Positions 35,501 through 47,200 of a stretch of DNA of 64,000 nt are shown here, one piece after another (within the stretch, counting starts at the first letter, position 1; every line of letters begins with the position of its first letter). The stretch spans positions 682,001 to 746,000 of the forward strand of contig JAEHOE010000015.1 of the NCBI GenBank assembly GCA_016858145.1, read 5' to 3'. Made by a program: the position numbers and the translations under genes. Below the pieces are notes generated by a model. It was not told where the DNA came from and made no database searches. It saw nothing but the letters and a program-made list of their open reading frames with translations. The DNA comes from Edaphochlamys debaryana (taxonomy: Eukaryota > Chlorophyta > Chlorophyceae > Chlamydomonadales).

Positions 35501-38252
35501 CTTGGCAGCTGGCCTAGCTTCCTCCTTCGCTGACCCTCGATACTGGACTCCTCGCCCTCGGCCCTGCACCTCCCGCGCTCCAGGCCGAGAACGCCACCCA
35601 GAAGCAGGTCGACCTGATCAAGATCAACGAGAACACCAAGCGCAACCTGGAGCAGGAGATCCAGGGCTACAAGACCGAGGCCCAGAAGCAGTCCAAGCTC
35701 ATCTACCAGCTGGAGAAGGAGCGCGAGAAGTACTCGATCGAGGCCAGCGAGGCGTCCGCCAAGTACATGCAGGCGAGCCCCGGATGGAACCCTCCCTCGC
35801 GCCGGCCCCATGCGCCTCGCCCTGGCCACGCCCACGTTGAGCCTGCGCTGCAGCCCTGAAACCCTGCGTTAGCCCAAGCTAAGCTCCCTCTCGCTCCCGC
35901 CCCCGCCCCCGCCCTTGGCCCTGGCCCTGCCCACCAGGCCCTGGAGGAGGTCAAGCTGCGCGAGATGGCCATCATCGACCTGCAGAAGCGCATCGCCGAG
36001 GGCGAGGCCAAGCTCAAGCAGCAGCAGAACCTGTACGAGGCGGTGCGCGCGGACCGCAACCTGTACAGCAAGAACCTGATCGAGGCGCAGGACGAGATCC
36101 AGGAGATGAAGCGCAAGTTCAAGATCATGCAGCACCAGATCGAGCAGCTCAAGGAGGAGATCACGGGCAAGGACCTGTACCTGCTCAAGGAGCACTTCGA
36201 CCACCAGAAGGTGCGCGGGCCTGACGAGCAGCCTTGAAGGAGTTACATGTCGCACAACCTGTGCGACCAAGAGGCTAGAGGAACCGCTGCTTGTTTGCGT
36301 ACCGTCGCACGCGTTCGCTCCTCACCGTCCCATCCCTCTATCCCCCTGCCCTCTCCCACAGGTGATCAAGGAGAAGGACCTCCTCCGAGCCGAGCTGGAC
36401 AAGTCCAAGGCGCAGATCAAGGAGGCGGACTCGGCCATCGGATCGCAGAAGGCCGAGATCGACAAGCTCAACCACATCATCAACGAGGCTGACCAGGAGC
36501 GCATCCGGCAGAAGAAGGAGTACGACATCGTGGTCAACGAGCGCGACATCCTCGGGACGCAGCTCGTACGGCGCAATGACGAGCTGGCGCTGCTGTACGA
36601 GAAGATCAAGATCCAGCAATCCACGCTGTCAAAGGGCCAGATCCAGTACCGCGACCGGTTAAACGAGATCCGGGTGCTCAAGGTGCGCGCAAGATGGAGG
36701 GGCTGGGAGCTAGCACTCCCAAAGGTCGTCCGCCTCCCTTCCGTGCTCATTGCTTCACGCACCTACCACTGTCCCACGCCCCCTCACCGACACCAGCCCC
36801 AACGTCTTCTGCCCTCCCTGGCCCCTCCCCGTTCCCCCACCCCAGGTCAAGCTGGCGGACCTCAAGCGCGAGCTGCACATCCTCAAGTCCTCGGTGGCCA
36901 ACATCGACGTGCTCAAGCGGGAGGTCCACCAGCTGGGCCGCGAGCTGCTGCAGGTGCGCGCCTGCCCCCTCATCTTCCTCTGCCCTCCCTACCTGCCACC
37001 CCACTGCCCCCATGGAGCCCTCTGCCCTTGAGGCGCCTGGCGCCCATCCTGACACGCGCCGCTCTGTCTGTACCACGCTTTGTTTGCTTCTGTCCTACTC
37101 GCCGTTGCCCTGCTCATCCTTTGCCGCCTGCAGGAGCGCACCAAGGTCAAGGCGCTGAGCGAGGAGCTGGAGAACCCGCTCAACGTGCACCGCTGGCGCA
37201 AGCTGGAGGGCAGCGACCCCGGCACGTACGAGATGATCCAGAAGATCCAGACGCTGCAGAAGCGCCTCATCGCCAAGACCGAGGAGGTGGTGGAGAAGGA
37301 CCTGCTCATCCAGGTGCGGGCGCGTCGGAGCGGCTGATGTGGGGTTGCCGGTGTCGGGCGGGGGCGCAGCAGATACGGAAGACGGGGAGAATAGGTAGCG
37401 GCTATGGGGAGGCGGGTGACGGGGGCTAAGGTCACCAGAGCCCGGCTGGGGCTGTAGACATGCTAGGCAGGCAGCGGTCGTCTGTATTCGTGTGATGGCG
37501 CTGACGCCGACGCCTCCCCGCGCTGCACCTGGCTCCTGGCTCTGTCCCCGCAGGAGAAGGAGAAGCTGTACATGGAGCTCAAGAACATCCTGGCGCGGCA
37601 GCCCGGGCCCGAGGTGGCTGAGCAGCTCAGCATCTACCAGGTGGGGCCGGGACCTCGGGCAGGTCGCGCAGGCCGGGGCCCGGGTATAGCACAGCGTGGT
37701 GGGCGAAAGCCAGGGGTGCAGAGGCAGACAGGCCTAGGCCGCCAGGCGCGAGAGCTGTCAGATGCCGACCAATCCTGATGGCTGTTCCTGAGCGTCCGCC
37801 TCCTCTTCCTCCCCATCGCTCCCCAGGCCAACCTGCGCGAGAAGACCAAGCAGATGAAGGCCATGGCCTCGGAGCTCAACATGTACCAGGCGCAGGTCAG
37901 TGCCGCTGCCTCGAGTGCTTGTGCATGTGCTTGCCATTGCCTAGGCCAGGAGACTGCACACAGGGCTGCGAGGAAGTACCTTGACTGCCTGGGCGGAGGC
38001 TTCAAGTATGGTGGAGGCTTCTGACCCCCGCCCTTGCTCCGTGCCATTGTTCTTTCACCCGTCCAGGTGAACGAGTACAAGTACGAGATCGAGCGCCTGG
38101 TCCGCGAGCTGAACGAGATGAAGCGCAAGTACTTCGAGGGGAAGCGCCGGGAGCAGATGGAGCGGGAGCGGACCATGAAGGCGCCCTCGCCGGCGCCAGC
38201 CAACCCCAACGCGCCGCGATTCACCGGCGGCGGTTTCTCGCTGGCGCAGTAG
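32526..38252 (+). CDS. CFAP58: Cilia- and flagella-associated protein 58 (coiled coil)
   Basis: Fifteen exons join in phase to 868 codons: 32526-32609, 32758-32845, 33498-33829, 34009-34248, 34488-34670, 34895-35089, 35356-35427, 35584-35772, 35938-36210, 36362-36682, 36846-36953, 37134-37313, 37554-37640, 37827-37895, 38067-38252. The product is almost entirely heptad-rich coiled coil (many E/K/Q/L), with an N-terminal helix (ALERDFQEVLQELVGDKSLE) and a C-terminal conserved block ENPLNVHRWRKLEGSDP before the last coil. Length and this block fit CFAP58/CCDC147 (human ~870 residues), an axonemal protein needed for motile cilia and sperm flagella. The non-helical tail (APSPAPANPNAPRFTGGGFS) is short. 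The intron after 35772 uses a GC donor (CAG|GCGAGC). The coding region appears intact. Confidence 0.9.
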
Positions 38253-39178
38253 GGGGGCGCAGTAGGGGCCTGCAGGGAAGGGCAGGAGGACAGGGAGGGG
38301 TGCACGACTGCAGGCGGTGGATGCGTGTGGGCGGGGTGCAGGGTTGTGGGGCATGGAGGGCAGGCATGTCAGGCTGCCGTGGGTGGAGTACCGCTGGTGT
38401 GAAGCGGAGTGCATATGGTGGCGGGTGGGGTCTGGTCGGGGCTTGCTGAACTGGATGGGGCCCAGGAGGGCAGGTGTTGGCGGTGGGCGCTTCGCACACA
38501 TGCGAAGTCACTCCCGCGGCAGGCTAGGGCGACGGGTGGCAGGCGTGCCATTCCGCACTCGGGTAGCTAGGGGCAGAGGACGTGCGCAGTTTGCACTGAC
38601 TAGACACAGGGGAGGGGCGAATCGCATAGAATACTGAGGTGTTAGCATCTGGCAGTGGGCAAGTCGTAAGGTGACTTGCCTGATAGCTGACGTTGGCGCG
38701 GAGGCGCCGTGAGCTTGTGACCTGACGGACGTGTGTTCTGTGACGAGACGAGGCCACCGGCAGAGGGGCTCCTAGCCACCGGTAACAGTGTTAAGGTGCC
38801 AGTTTCGTGTGCCAGGCCTGCCAGGTCTGGGCCAGTTGACGTGAATGGAGGTGGCGCTGGCGTGTGGATAGCGGCATGGCAGGTGGACCGTACGGTAACA
38901 TGTGCAACTGATGCAAGATGTCAGGTACCCCTTCATACCGAGGCTTTGCTGCGCCGCATGGCTATGTGAAGGACCTCGAACACACTAGCATACAGTAACC
39001 TAGTAACCTCCTAGGACATTTGCGACCGAGCACGCCTGGCCCACGAACCCCTTCCAGCCCCCCACATTGCGTGCCGCGTAACCCCACCAGCCCCCCACAT
39101 TGCACCCCAAGCACCCGCTCAAATGCCCGAACTCCGAGGACAAGACCGTAGCTAGCCAGGCCAGCGCACTTCTAGCCG
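38253..39178. other. Intergenic: CFAP58 3' UTR and upstream of F-box gene
   Basis: I see no exon. A small direct repeat (CAGCCCCCCACATTGC, two copies near 39056 and 39089) lies just upstream of the F-box gene and may be in its promoter. No TGTAA was found in the region. Confidence 0.5.
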
Positions 39179-42100
39179 ATGGAGCAGGGCAGCGAGGAAA
39201 CTGGCGGCATGTCGCTGCTCTCGGACGACGTCCTCCGGGTACGCGATCCCCCAAAATGCTGCTTCGCTCTTGTTGATGTCCAGCATGGCCATGGCGCGAT
39301 GTGTATGTACAAAGCTGTTTGTCGCTCGCGCCCAAAATTGCAGGATGTTGCCGCGCGCGTGCCGGCCAGCGACCGACCACTGGTGAGCTTGTAAAGGGAC
39401 ACAAGGACAACGTTGCGGATGCAGCTTACGATCCAGTCGGCAGGCGTGTGCTTCCCCTCAGCCTGGACCCCCGATGTCCCCCACCCCCCGAGCACACCTC
39501 GGTCTCGACTCTGTCTGCTGTGACCTTGCCTTCCCTCGCAGGCCCGCCTCGTATGCAAATCATGGGCCGTGCTCTTCGCGCCCACGTCGCGAACTCTCAT
39601 TGCGGAACAGCCCTCCAGCTACACCCTCGCCGCCCTGACGGCCGCCCCCGCCCTCCCTGCGTTGACCCTGAGGAGCCTCTCGGCCTCATCCACCCCCGCC
39701 GCGGCTTTCGCACCTCATCTCTCAGTCTGTGCCAGCCACGCTCACCTCACCCGCCTCGCCCTGGAGCGGCCTGCGGGGTCCTTCCGGACCAGCCCCGATA
39801 ACGCAGAGGGCTCGGGCCCGGAGTCAGATATTGCCTTCCCGAAAGGGCTGCGGGCGCTTTCACTCTCGGGGCCGGGGCCGTGGAGCGGGCCCTTGCTCCA
39901 GGCCCTGGGAAAGGGCTTGGGACAGCTGACGGAGCTGACCCTGGGGCGCTTGGGTTGCGCGGAGGCGGCGTACTGTGTGCCTTGGGAGGGGCTGACGGGG
40001 CTCCGGAGGCTGGAGCTGAGACTGGGCGCTGCGGAGGTAGCGGCCTGGCCAAAGCCGGGCCCAGCTGCGCCGGCAGCTTCCTCTGAGGCAGCGGCAGGCG
40101 CCTCCGTGCCGACGCTGGCGGCGGCGCTGGCGGCGGCGCTGCCGGCCCTGCAGGAGCTCAGCCTGCTGGAGCTGCCCAGCCCCGCGGATGACACCGGCAC
40201 GGGGGCCCTTCTTGCGGCGATAGTGGCGTCTGCAGGGTCGACGGACTCCATCCCCTTCACCGCCGCCAGTTGCCCACCGGACGCCCCTTACGCCCCCACA
40301 GCCGCCGCAGCCGCAGCCGAGGACGATTGTACGGCAGCGGCGGCGGCGGTGGGGGCGTGGGGCCGGGCGGGCTGTCTGCTGCGACTGAGCTTCCGAGACG
40401 CAGCAGATGATTGCGACTACCTCAGCGCCGTCGCTTTCCGGCTGGGCAACCGAGCGCGAGATGGAACAGACATCCCTCACGGAACTTGCTGGAGCGGCGC
40501 GGGAGTCTCCGGCACCAGCGGCGGCGCTGCCGCTGCCGCTAACTGCGGGTGGCCTGCCGAGGGCGACAAGGAGGGGTGGTCGGCGGTGGAGGTGTCTGCG
40601 CGGGTGATGGTGGTGACGGGCGGAGAAGACAAGAGCGAGAGCGAGAGCGCCAGCCTGGTCAGCGGGGAGCACAGCGGAGAGGCGAGCCCGAAGGCCCGTG
40701 AGGACGGTGACGAGGAGGGGAGCGAGGGCAGCTGTGCCGATGAGGGGCAGGAGGCGGAGGCTGAGCTGGGCTCACGCGCACTGGAGGAGCTGGAGGATCC
40801 CGCTGGCGCAACGCCCGGCCAACCTGGCGGCGCTCCCGCAGCAGGCGCGGCGGTGAGCGGTGCGGCCGGGGGCGTTACGGAGGACGTCACCTCCGCTCTG
40901 GAGGACCTTTTGGCCCTGTGGCGCCTGGCCCTGGTGCCGTTGGGGGCCAACTCCGGCAGCGTTCAGGGACCAGAAGAGACTGCGCAAGCGCTGGAGGGGC
41001 TGCAGCTCAGCCCCTCTCCCGAAGCTAGCGCGGCCGCGGCTGCCCCTACCACCGCGCCTGCTGCCGCCCCGTCTGCGCAAGGGAGCCCCCTCCCGTCGCC
41101 GCGCCGCTGCTGCGCCTTCGCCGCCGTCGCCTGCCTTGACGTAGTGCTGTGCTGCGACGCCTCGGCTGGCCGCTCGGGCCGGCCCCTGCGGCTGGACCTC
41201 TCCGCCCTACCCGGCCTCTCCAGCCTCACGCTTCGACTCTTCTCGGACACTGTAGCCACCAGCTACAGCCGGGGGGCGGATTTGGCGCTGTTGGGCGTGT
41301 CGGCGCTGACGGCGCTGCAGCTGCTGCGGTCCGACGGCGCGGCGCCGCCGCCAGAGCTCGCTGGGGGCCTGGCGGCGGCGCTGGCGGAGCGGGCGCCGCG
41401 GCTTCGGCGGTTCGTGGCGGAGGGAGCGGTGCTTTCGGTGGCGGTGGAGGCGGAAGGCGGCGAGCGGGGAAAGGGGCGAGGGGCGGAGGGGCTGGCCGCA
41501 CTGCCACAGTGCCGGAGGCTGGAGGAGCTGACGCTGTGGCTGCTGCCCACCTCCCGGCCGCCGCGCTACAGCCGCCGCGTGCGGCTGGCCTGGCTGCCGC
41601 CCTCGCTTCGGCGGCTGGTGCTGTACCACGTGGACCTCGACGCGGCAGATCTGGATCCAGATCTGGATCCCTCTCAGTCCTGCGATTCTGCCGATCCGCC
41701 GCATGGATCCTGGACTTGCCTGCCCGATCTGCACCACCTGGAGCTCCACCTCTGCCGCGCGCCGTCGCTGGTGCCGGTCCAAGCTCCAGGGCCGTACCCG
41801 ACCCTAACCGACGCCGGCCCTTCACACTGCAGCAGCCGCAGCCGCAGCTCCTGGCTACCGTCGCTCACGCACCTCTCGCTCAGCCACTCCTCCACGCAAG
41901 GGGCCAATGGAGCGGCCATCGCGGGCGCTTGGCCGCGGCTGCAGAGCCTCTCCGTCAGCGCCTCGCTCTCACCCGACATGCCCAGCGCCCTCCCGGCTGC
42001 CCAGCCCACGGCACCTGCCGGGGGCTCCAGCAGCAGCCTAAGCCGGGACCCGAAAGTCCTGCTGCCCGAAGACGTGGCGGCCCTGGGCAGCCTCACGGGC

Positions 42101-42430
42101 CTCCGTAGCCTCTACTGGCATGCCCCCCACACGCCAGGCGGCCTGGCGCCAGCCACCCTGGCGGTTCTTCCCTGCCTGAGCGGGCTCCGGCGGCTGGGGC
42201 TCCATTTGGGACTGGACAACACGGTCACGCCGGAGGAGCTGGTGGCGGCCGTGGGGGCGTTAGGGGCGGCAGGGTGCGGCAGGCTGTCGGAGTTGGACTT
42301 GGTGGTGGGGCACGGGCCGTGTAGAGCGGCGGTGGGGTCGGGTCGGGAGGCGGGGGTGGCGGGGGGCGGCTTGGGGGGGAGGCTGGCGGAGGCGGTGCCG
42401 CATGCCGTAGTGACAGTGAGGCGGGACTGA
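39179..42430 (+). CDS. F-box protein with large leucine-rich (LRR-like) body
   Basis: Three exons in phase: 39179-39238, 39344-39382, 39542-42430 (995 codons). The first two small exons and the start of the third build an F-box-like segment: MSLLSDDVLR, DVAARVPASDRPL, ARLVCKSWAVLF. This matches the F-box pattern LxDDVLxxIxxxL...xxLVCKxW, the Skp1-binding motif of SCF ubiquitin ligases. The long exon contains many degenerate leucine-rich strand-helix units (LRALSLSG, LTELTLGRLG, LRRLELRLG, LHHLELHLC, LTHLSLSHS, LRRLGLHLGL), separated by acidic and Ala/Gly/Pro-rich inserts (about 40600-40800 and 40990-41090). By inference it is a substrate receptor. The target is unknown, and the LRR units are too divergent to count reliably. 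The ending is a Gly-rich tail before the stop at 42430. Confidence 0.6.
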
Positions 42431-42456
42431 GGCGGGACTGAGGCGGGACTGAGGGG
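42415..42456 (+). repeat. GGCGGGACTGA tandem repeat across the stop codon
   Basis: About three direct copies of an 11-base unit containing GGCGGGACTGA cover the stop of the F-box gene and the first bases after it. Copy number change would only alter the 3' UTR, because the first copy already supplies the TGA stop. Confidence 0.75.
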
Positions 42457-42982
42457 GCGAGCGGCCTTGGGGCATGGTATGTGCGGGGCATGGGAGAGGA
42501 CACATTTAGCAGCCGACTCGAAGCATGAGTATCTGCCGTAGTCATTCTGGTCTTGAGCCCCCAAAGTCTCCCAGCCGTGTCCTACACCTGCGCGCCGCCG
42601 TAGCAAGTACAGCGCAGCGGGCTCGGAATGAGCGGACAGCGGAGGGGTGAGGGGTGACACCTGGGGGCTCAGCACATGGTGGTGAGTCTCACCAACCCGC
42701 CCTCCTTAACCCACACCAGGGCGCAAGCCCAGCGTTAAGCCCAATCCTATTTCTGAGGGCGTTAGATATTTCTATTTCTATTTCTATTTCTGAGGGCTCA
42801 GCAGCAGCAAACGATCTGCCGCCCTCTTACCAGTCAGTGAAGCCGTTTCCCGCCATTCCCGCCATTCCCGCCGAGGCCAAGCCGAAGCGGATGCAGATGT
42901 CAGCCGCCATCCCCCAGTGGCGGGCCAACCCGCTCCATCTGCAGTCCTGCTCAATGCGGTTGCAGGATGGGTCTGCGCGGCT

Positions 42983-43050
42983 CCGGGGGAAAGGAGACAC
43001 GGGAGACGAGTTACGCGAAAAGCAAGGCCAGCAAATGCAACAAGTGCGCG
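42983..43050 (-). repeat. Dispersed repeat copy 2
   Basis: Reverse complement of the element at 4340-4405. On the + strand it reads GGGAAAGGAGACACGGGAGA, then CGAGTTACGCGAAAAGCAAG. The two copies share about 50 bases with few mismatches and sit in non-coding sequence at both sites. Confidence 0.55.
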
Positions 43051-43102
43051 GCTCCGGGGTGGCACTGAAGCCGACGAGGTCTCTCCTTAGCACTCTTAGT
43101 TG

Positions 43103-43107
43103 TTACA
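43103..43107 (-). terminator. Candidate TGTAA poly(A) signal of the giant LRR gene
   Basis: TTACA on the + strand is TGTAA on the coding strand, about 1.1 kb after the stop at 44221. It is the only such pentamer I noticed in the region for this strand. Confidence 0.3.
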
Positions 43108-44220
43108 AGACCTTCGCACGCGGTATGCTCGCATGCATGCTACGGCACATGCCATCAGGGGCTGAATAAGCTCATGCTCGGTTCGGCCGGGCGTATTGTG
43201 TCCCGGTGTTGAGCGTACACTCATTAGGGAACATGAGTCCCTTACTACCGCAGTGTTAATGAATCAAGTAGCGTATACCCATGCGCAGACGTAGCTGCCC
43301 CACGCAAGTCCAGTCAGGGGATCGGGTGACCAACCGGTACAGGAGTCACACAACAAGGGCAACGCAAGCGGGTCGCGTCCTTTGGCAAGCACAACAGCCC
43401 ACACACGTAAACAGCACGCAGGTGATCAGCGAGATGCGAGTCACAAGTGGAATTAGTGTATCTCAGTACGCAGTTGACGCACGGAAGGTCAGAGTGCGCG
43501 CGTCACACCAGCAAGTCCAGTCACATTATGTCAACCACGCACCCACACATGCACTTCACACACACATGAGTCAAGCTGTTACCCAGGCCCGAAAGGTTTC
43601 CGCACTGGGAGATCAATAGTACCACGACAACCCGAGAGGATCAATCGCATGTAACCCGCAGACCCATAGGGACCCCAGAAACCTCAAGCACACTCGTGAG
43701 TGGACAACTAGAACACTCATGCCAGAAACCTATGCAGGCACCCAAGAAGATTTGCTTGGATTGCCACCAGCAACCTCCTGCTACCTTCCTAACCAGCGCA
43801 CAAAGAAGACATGCGCTGGGATACGAAACGTAAGCTGAGACACCCCTGACGCCCCTAAGGCGGGCCATTTCCCCATGCTTTCCCCTAGTATTCTTGCGAT
43901 CTACACCTAAACTATAGCGAGAGAGGCTAGATGACGATGAGGCTTCGGCAGGATGCCGCGGAGGCACCCGCCTGCGCACCCGCTCGCACCAACACCTCCC
44001 GTCACCCCAAAGCCTGGGTCCAGTCCAAGCGTCTTGTCCCATCCCGACACTCTTCTCAGGCAGGCTCGACGAAAGCTCAACCTTGCGGTTGGGCCTCCAT
44101 ACCCCTTGCCCAAGCCGCACACCGGTGGCAGAGCCTCAACGCATCCCTTCCATGCTTTCCCATAACCCCCCTTCGACCAATTTGAACGTGAGAAGCAAAC
44201 CCCTGCTCCCTACTCCCAAC

Positions 44221-47200
44221 TCACAGTGACATGGCCCGGCGGCTGCGGCGGTGCGGCTTGTGCGCGCCACTGCCCTTCCCTTCATCAAACGCCCACTTGC
44301 CGCGGCTCCTCCTTAGGATCGCCGCTGCCACGACCCCCGTTCTAACCAGCTCCAGAATCGCAATCGCAAACATACCCAGGAACAAGAACACCATGCACAT
44401 GACCACGGGCGCCGGGCTCATGCTCGAACCGCCCGCGCCAACGGTCGCGAAGACCACCAGCAGAAGCTCCAGCACGCACAGCCCCAGCTCTACGATGAGT
44501 CCGCCCAGGCCCGCGAAGGGGCGGGTGGCCAGCAGGAACAGCATCCACAGGGACATGGCGGCCAGGGCGAGGCCGCACTGCGCCGAGGAGGCGCCCGAGG
44601 GCGTGTGCCCGGCCCAGCCGCCCAGGATGGCGGCCAGCAGCAGGCCGCGCAGGAGGGACATGCTGCGGAGGGGACGGAGGGAGGGAAGGGAAGGGACGGA
44701 AGTGGAGTGTGGGCGAGGCGTGTCAGGGGACAGACACGCCGTGGGGAAGTCCACTGACGAGGGGGCCATGCCCTCAGACCTGCAGTGTGCATGCGCCTGG
44801 CAAACCGCGCGTGCACCGGAGGCACCATCACGCACCTGTTGAGCATCAGGTTGGCGCGGCGGCGCTTCCTGCAGGCGAGGTGCACCGAGTGCTCGGAGCG
44901 CCCGATCACCTCGGCGACCAGCCACCCGTAGGACGCGCAGTAGGCGGACCTGCAGGGAACAGGAGGTTTCAGTGGGGTGATGTCGTTACTGCGTGCTGAG
45001 CGGAATTGAACGAGTTGAGGGACCGCACGCAGTCGTTCTCCTCACCGTGGAGCGAAGGCGTAGGCGCCCGAGAGCTCCGGCCCCGCCGTCTCCGGCGGCG
45101 TCGAGGGCAGGCCTGGCGGGTAGGGCACCTGCTGCGGCAGGTCTGCACCGTCGTCACTCTGGGTCCGGCGGTCACCGAAGGGGCTGGCATGGTAGTGGCG
45201 CGGCCGCTCCTGGGGCGGCGGCGGCAGCGGATAGGCGGCCTGCGGGGTTGGGGTGAAGGTGGGGTGAGAGGAGAGCACCGGTAAGGTGAAGACCGAAAGC
45301 GACAACGACATGCTACCGTAGCCTGAGTGCCTCTTCACGAGCCCCTGCTTGACATCCAGCCAGCCAGTTCAAAAGCCCTGCCAGCCAGTTAGCCAACAAT
45401 AACCTCACCTCCACGGCGCTTGGGTGCGGGCTGGGGTACGACATGGACGGCTCCGGGGCGGCGGTGGCGGCGCGGGTGGTGCCGCGGGCCTGCCTGGGCG
45501 GGTTGCGTGCGGCCAGCTCCGACAGGCCGGGCGGCGGCTGCACCCACTCCCCGGGGCCGTCGTCGCGGCGGCCCCCGCGCCAGGCCTCAGTGCCTGGCAC
45601 GGCGCCACCGATGTCGGCCTGTGACTCGAAGCCGGTGGCACGAGGGGCCCCAGCCGGGAACTGGCCGGGGAGGGCGCGGTTGGTGACACGGCCGCCGGGC
45701 AGCCGTCGGGCCTCGCGGATGCGGGAGAAGCGGCTGGTGGTGCGGCCCGTCTCGTTCGCCTCCGCCACGGGGCCGGCGGCGCCGCCAGCGGCAGCGGCAA
45801 CGGCGGCAGCGGCGCGGCGGCGGCGGTGCTCCACCTCGCCGTCGGAGAAGATGTCGTACCACGACACCCCGGCGTAGGCGTCCTCGCCAGCGCTGGCGGC
45901 GGCGCTGGCGGCAGCGCTGGCGGCGACGCTGTGCGCTACACTGTGCGTGACGCTGGCGGCAACGCTGTGCACGACGCTGGGCGTCTTGCTGGGCGCAATA
46001 CTGTGCCCACCGCTGCGCAGACCGCTGCGGGGCGACGTATCGTCATCGATGCTGGCCTCCGACCGGGCCGAGGACACGGTGCGGAGGGACAGGGCCGTGC
46101 GGCCCAGCAGCCCCGGCGGCGCTGGCGGCGCCGCTGCCAGGTCGCCGCCCGTTGTCTGCGAGCGGCGTCCGGCGCTGGTTGACCGTCCGCCGGCCCCGTG
46201 CTCCAGCTCCCCGGGCGGGGATTGGGGCATGCCTGCCGCCATGGAGGCTGCACGTGCGCGCCGCCCAGCCATGCTGAGCACGGGTGGGTAGCGGCCGGCG
46301 GAGGAGCCCGCGGCGAGGCCGCTGTCGTCAACGTCCATGGGGCTGGGGCTGGCGGCGTGGAGGGCACGGGCGGACTGGGTCCGGGGCTCGCTCGGGGAGT
46401 GGGGCGACGGCGGCGTGTCGGTGCCCGGCAGGGCCCGCGACGGAGCCGACCACAGACCGCTGCCGCCGCCCTGGCCCACGGGCGGCCGGGGCAGCAGCAG
46501 GCGCTTGGGCGAGTGCTGGATCGCGGGCGAGAGCGGGGCGGACAGGCGCGGGGGAGGCGCGGCGGAGCCCTGGCGGTCGATGGCGGCGGCGTTGCGAGGG
46601 CTGTTGGGGATGCCCTCGTCTGAGGCGATGAGCGAGCCGGGGCCGGGGCCGGGGCTGCCGCCCCGGCTGCTGCTGCCAGTGGCGGACGCCGGCGCAGAGC
46701 CGCGAGCCGCGTCGTGCGGCCGCTTGAGGCCGCCCGTGCGGATCGTGGGAGCGTGCGCAGCAGCCGCGGCAGCGGCAGAGCCTGCGGCGGCGGCGGCAGG
46801 TGGCGGCGCGACGCTGCGACCCCGGCCGGCGCCGGCACCACTGCCCCGGCCTCCGCTGCCGCGCGGCGCCTCGGTGGCTTCGGCCACGGGGCCGGCCAGC
46901 GCCAGGCGGCGGCGGCTGCGCGCCGTCGGGGACACAGCCAGCGCCGCCAGGTCCCCGGACTCGGAGCGGGTGCGCACCAGCGGCACAGGCATGGGGGGCT
47001 CGCTGGCGGAGGCGGCGGCAGCTCCGGTTGGGACGCCAGCAGCAGCCCCGGCAAGCGGAGCCGTCGGCGTGATGTTTGCGGCGGCGTCTACTGGGTCCGC
47101 GGGAGCCGGGGGCTCGTCGTGGACATCTGGGACGGCGCGCCGCGGGCGCAGCAGCGCCGCCAGGGCCGGCGGCGGAGCCGGCGGCGGCGGCATGGGCGGC

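Larger units (their letters stand above)
42431..44220. other. Convergent intergenic region with dispersed repeats
   Basis: This holds the 3' UTRs of the F-box gene (+) and of the giant LRR gene (-). It contains a TTTCTA microsatellite near 42770-42795, CCCGCCATT repeats near 42850-42875 and an interspersed repeat near 42983-43050. Candidate poly(A) pentamers are TGTAA at 43650 (+) and TTACA at 43103 (TGTAA on the minus strand). I see no gene. Confidence 0.55.

Noticed and set aside
39742..42096. Long minus-strand open frames opposite the F-box gene
   Set aside because: GC-rich coding sequence keeps other frames open. They lack motifs, and the + frame carries the F-box and leucine repeats.
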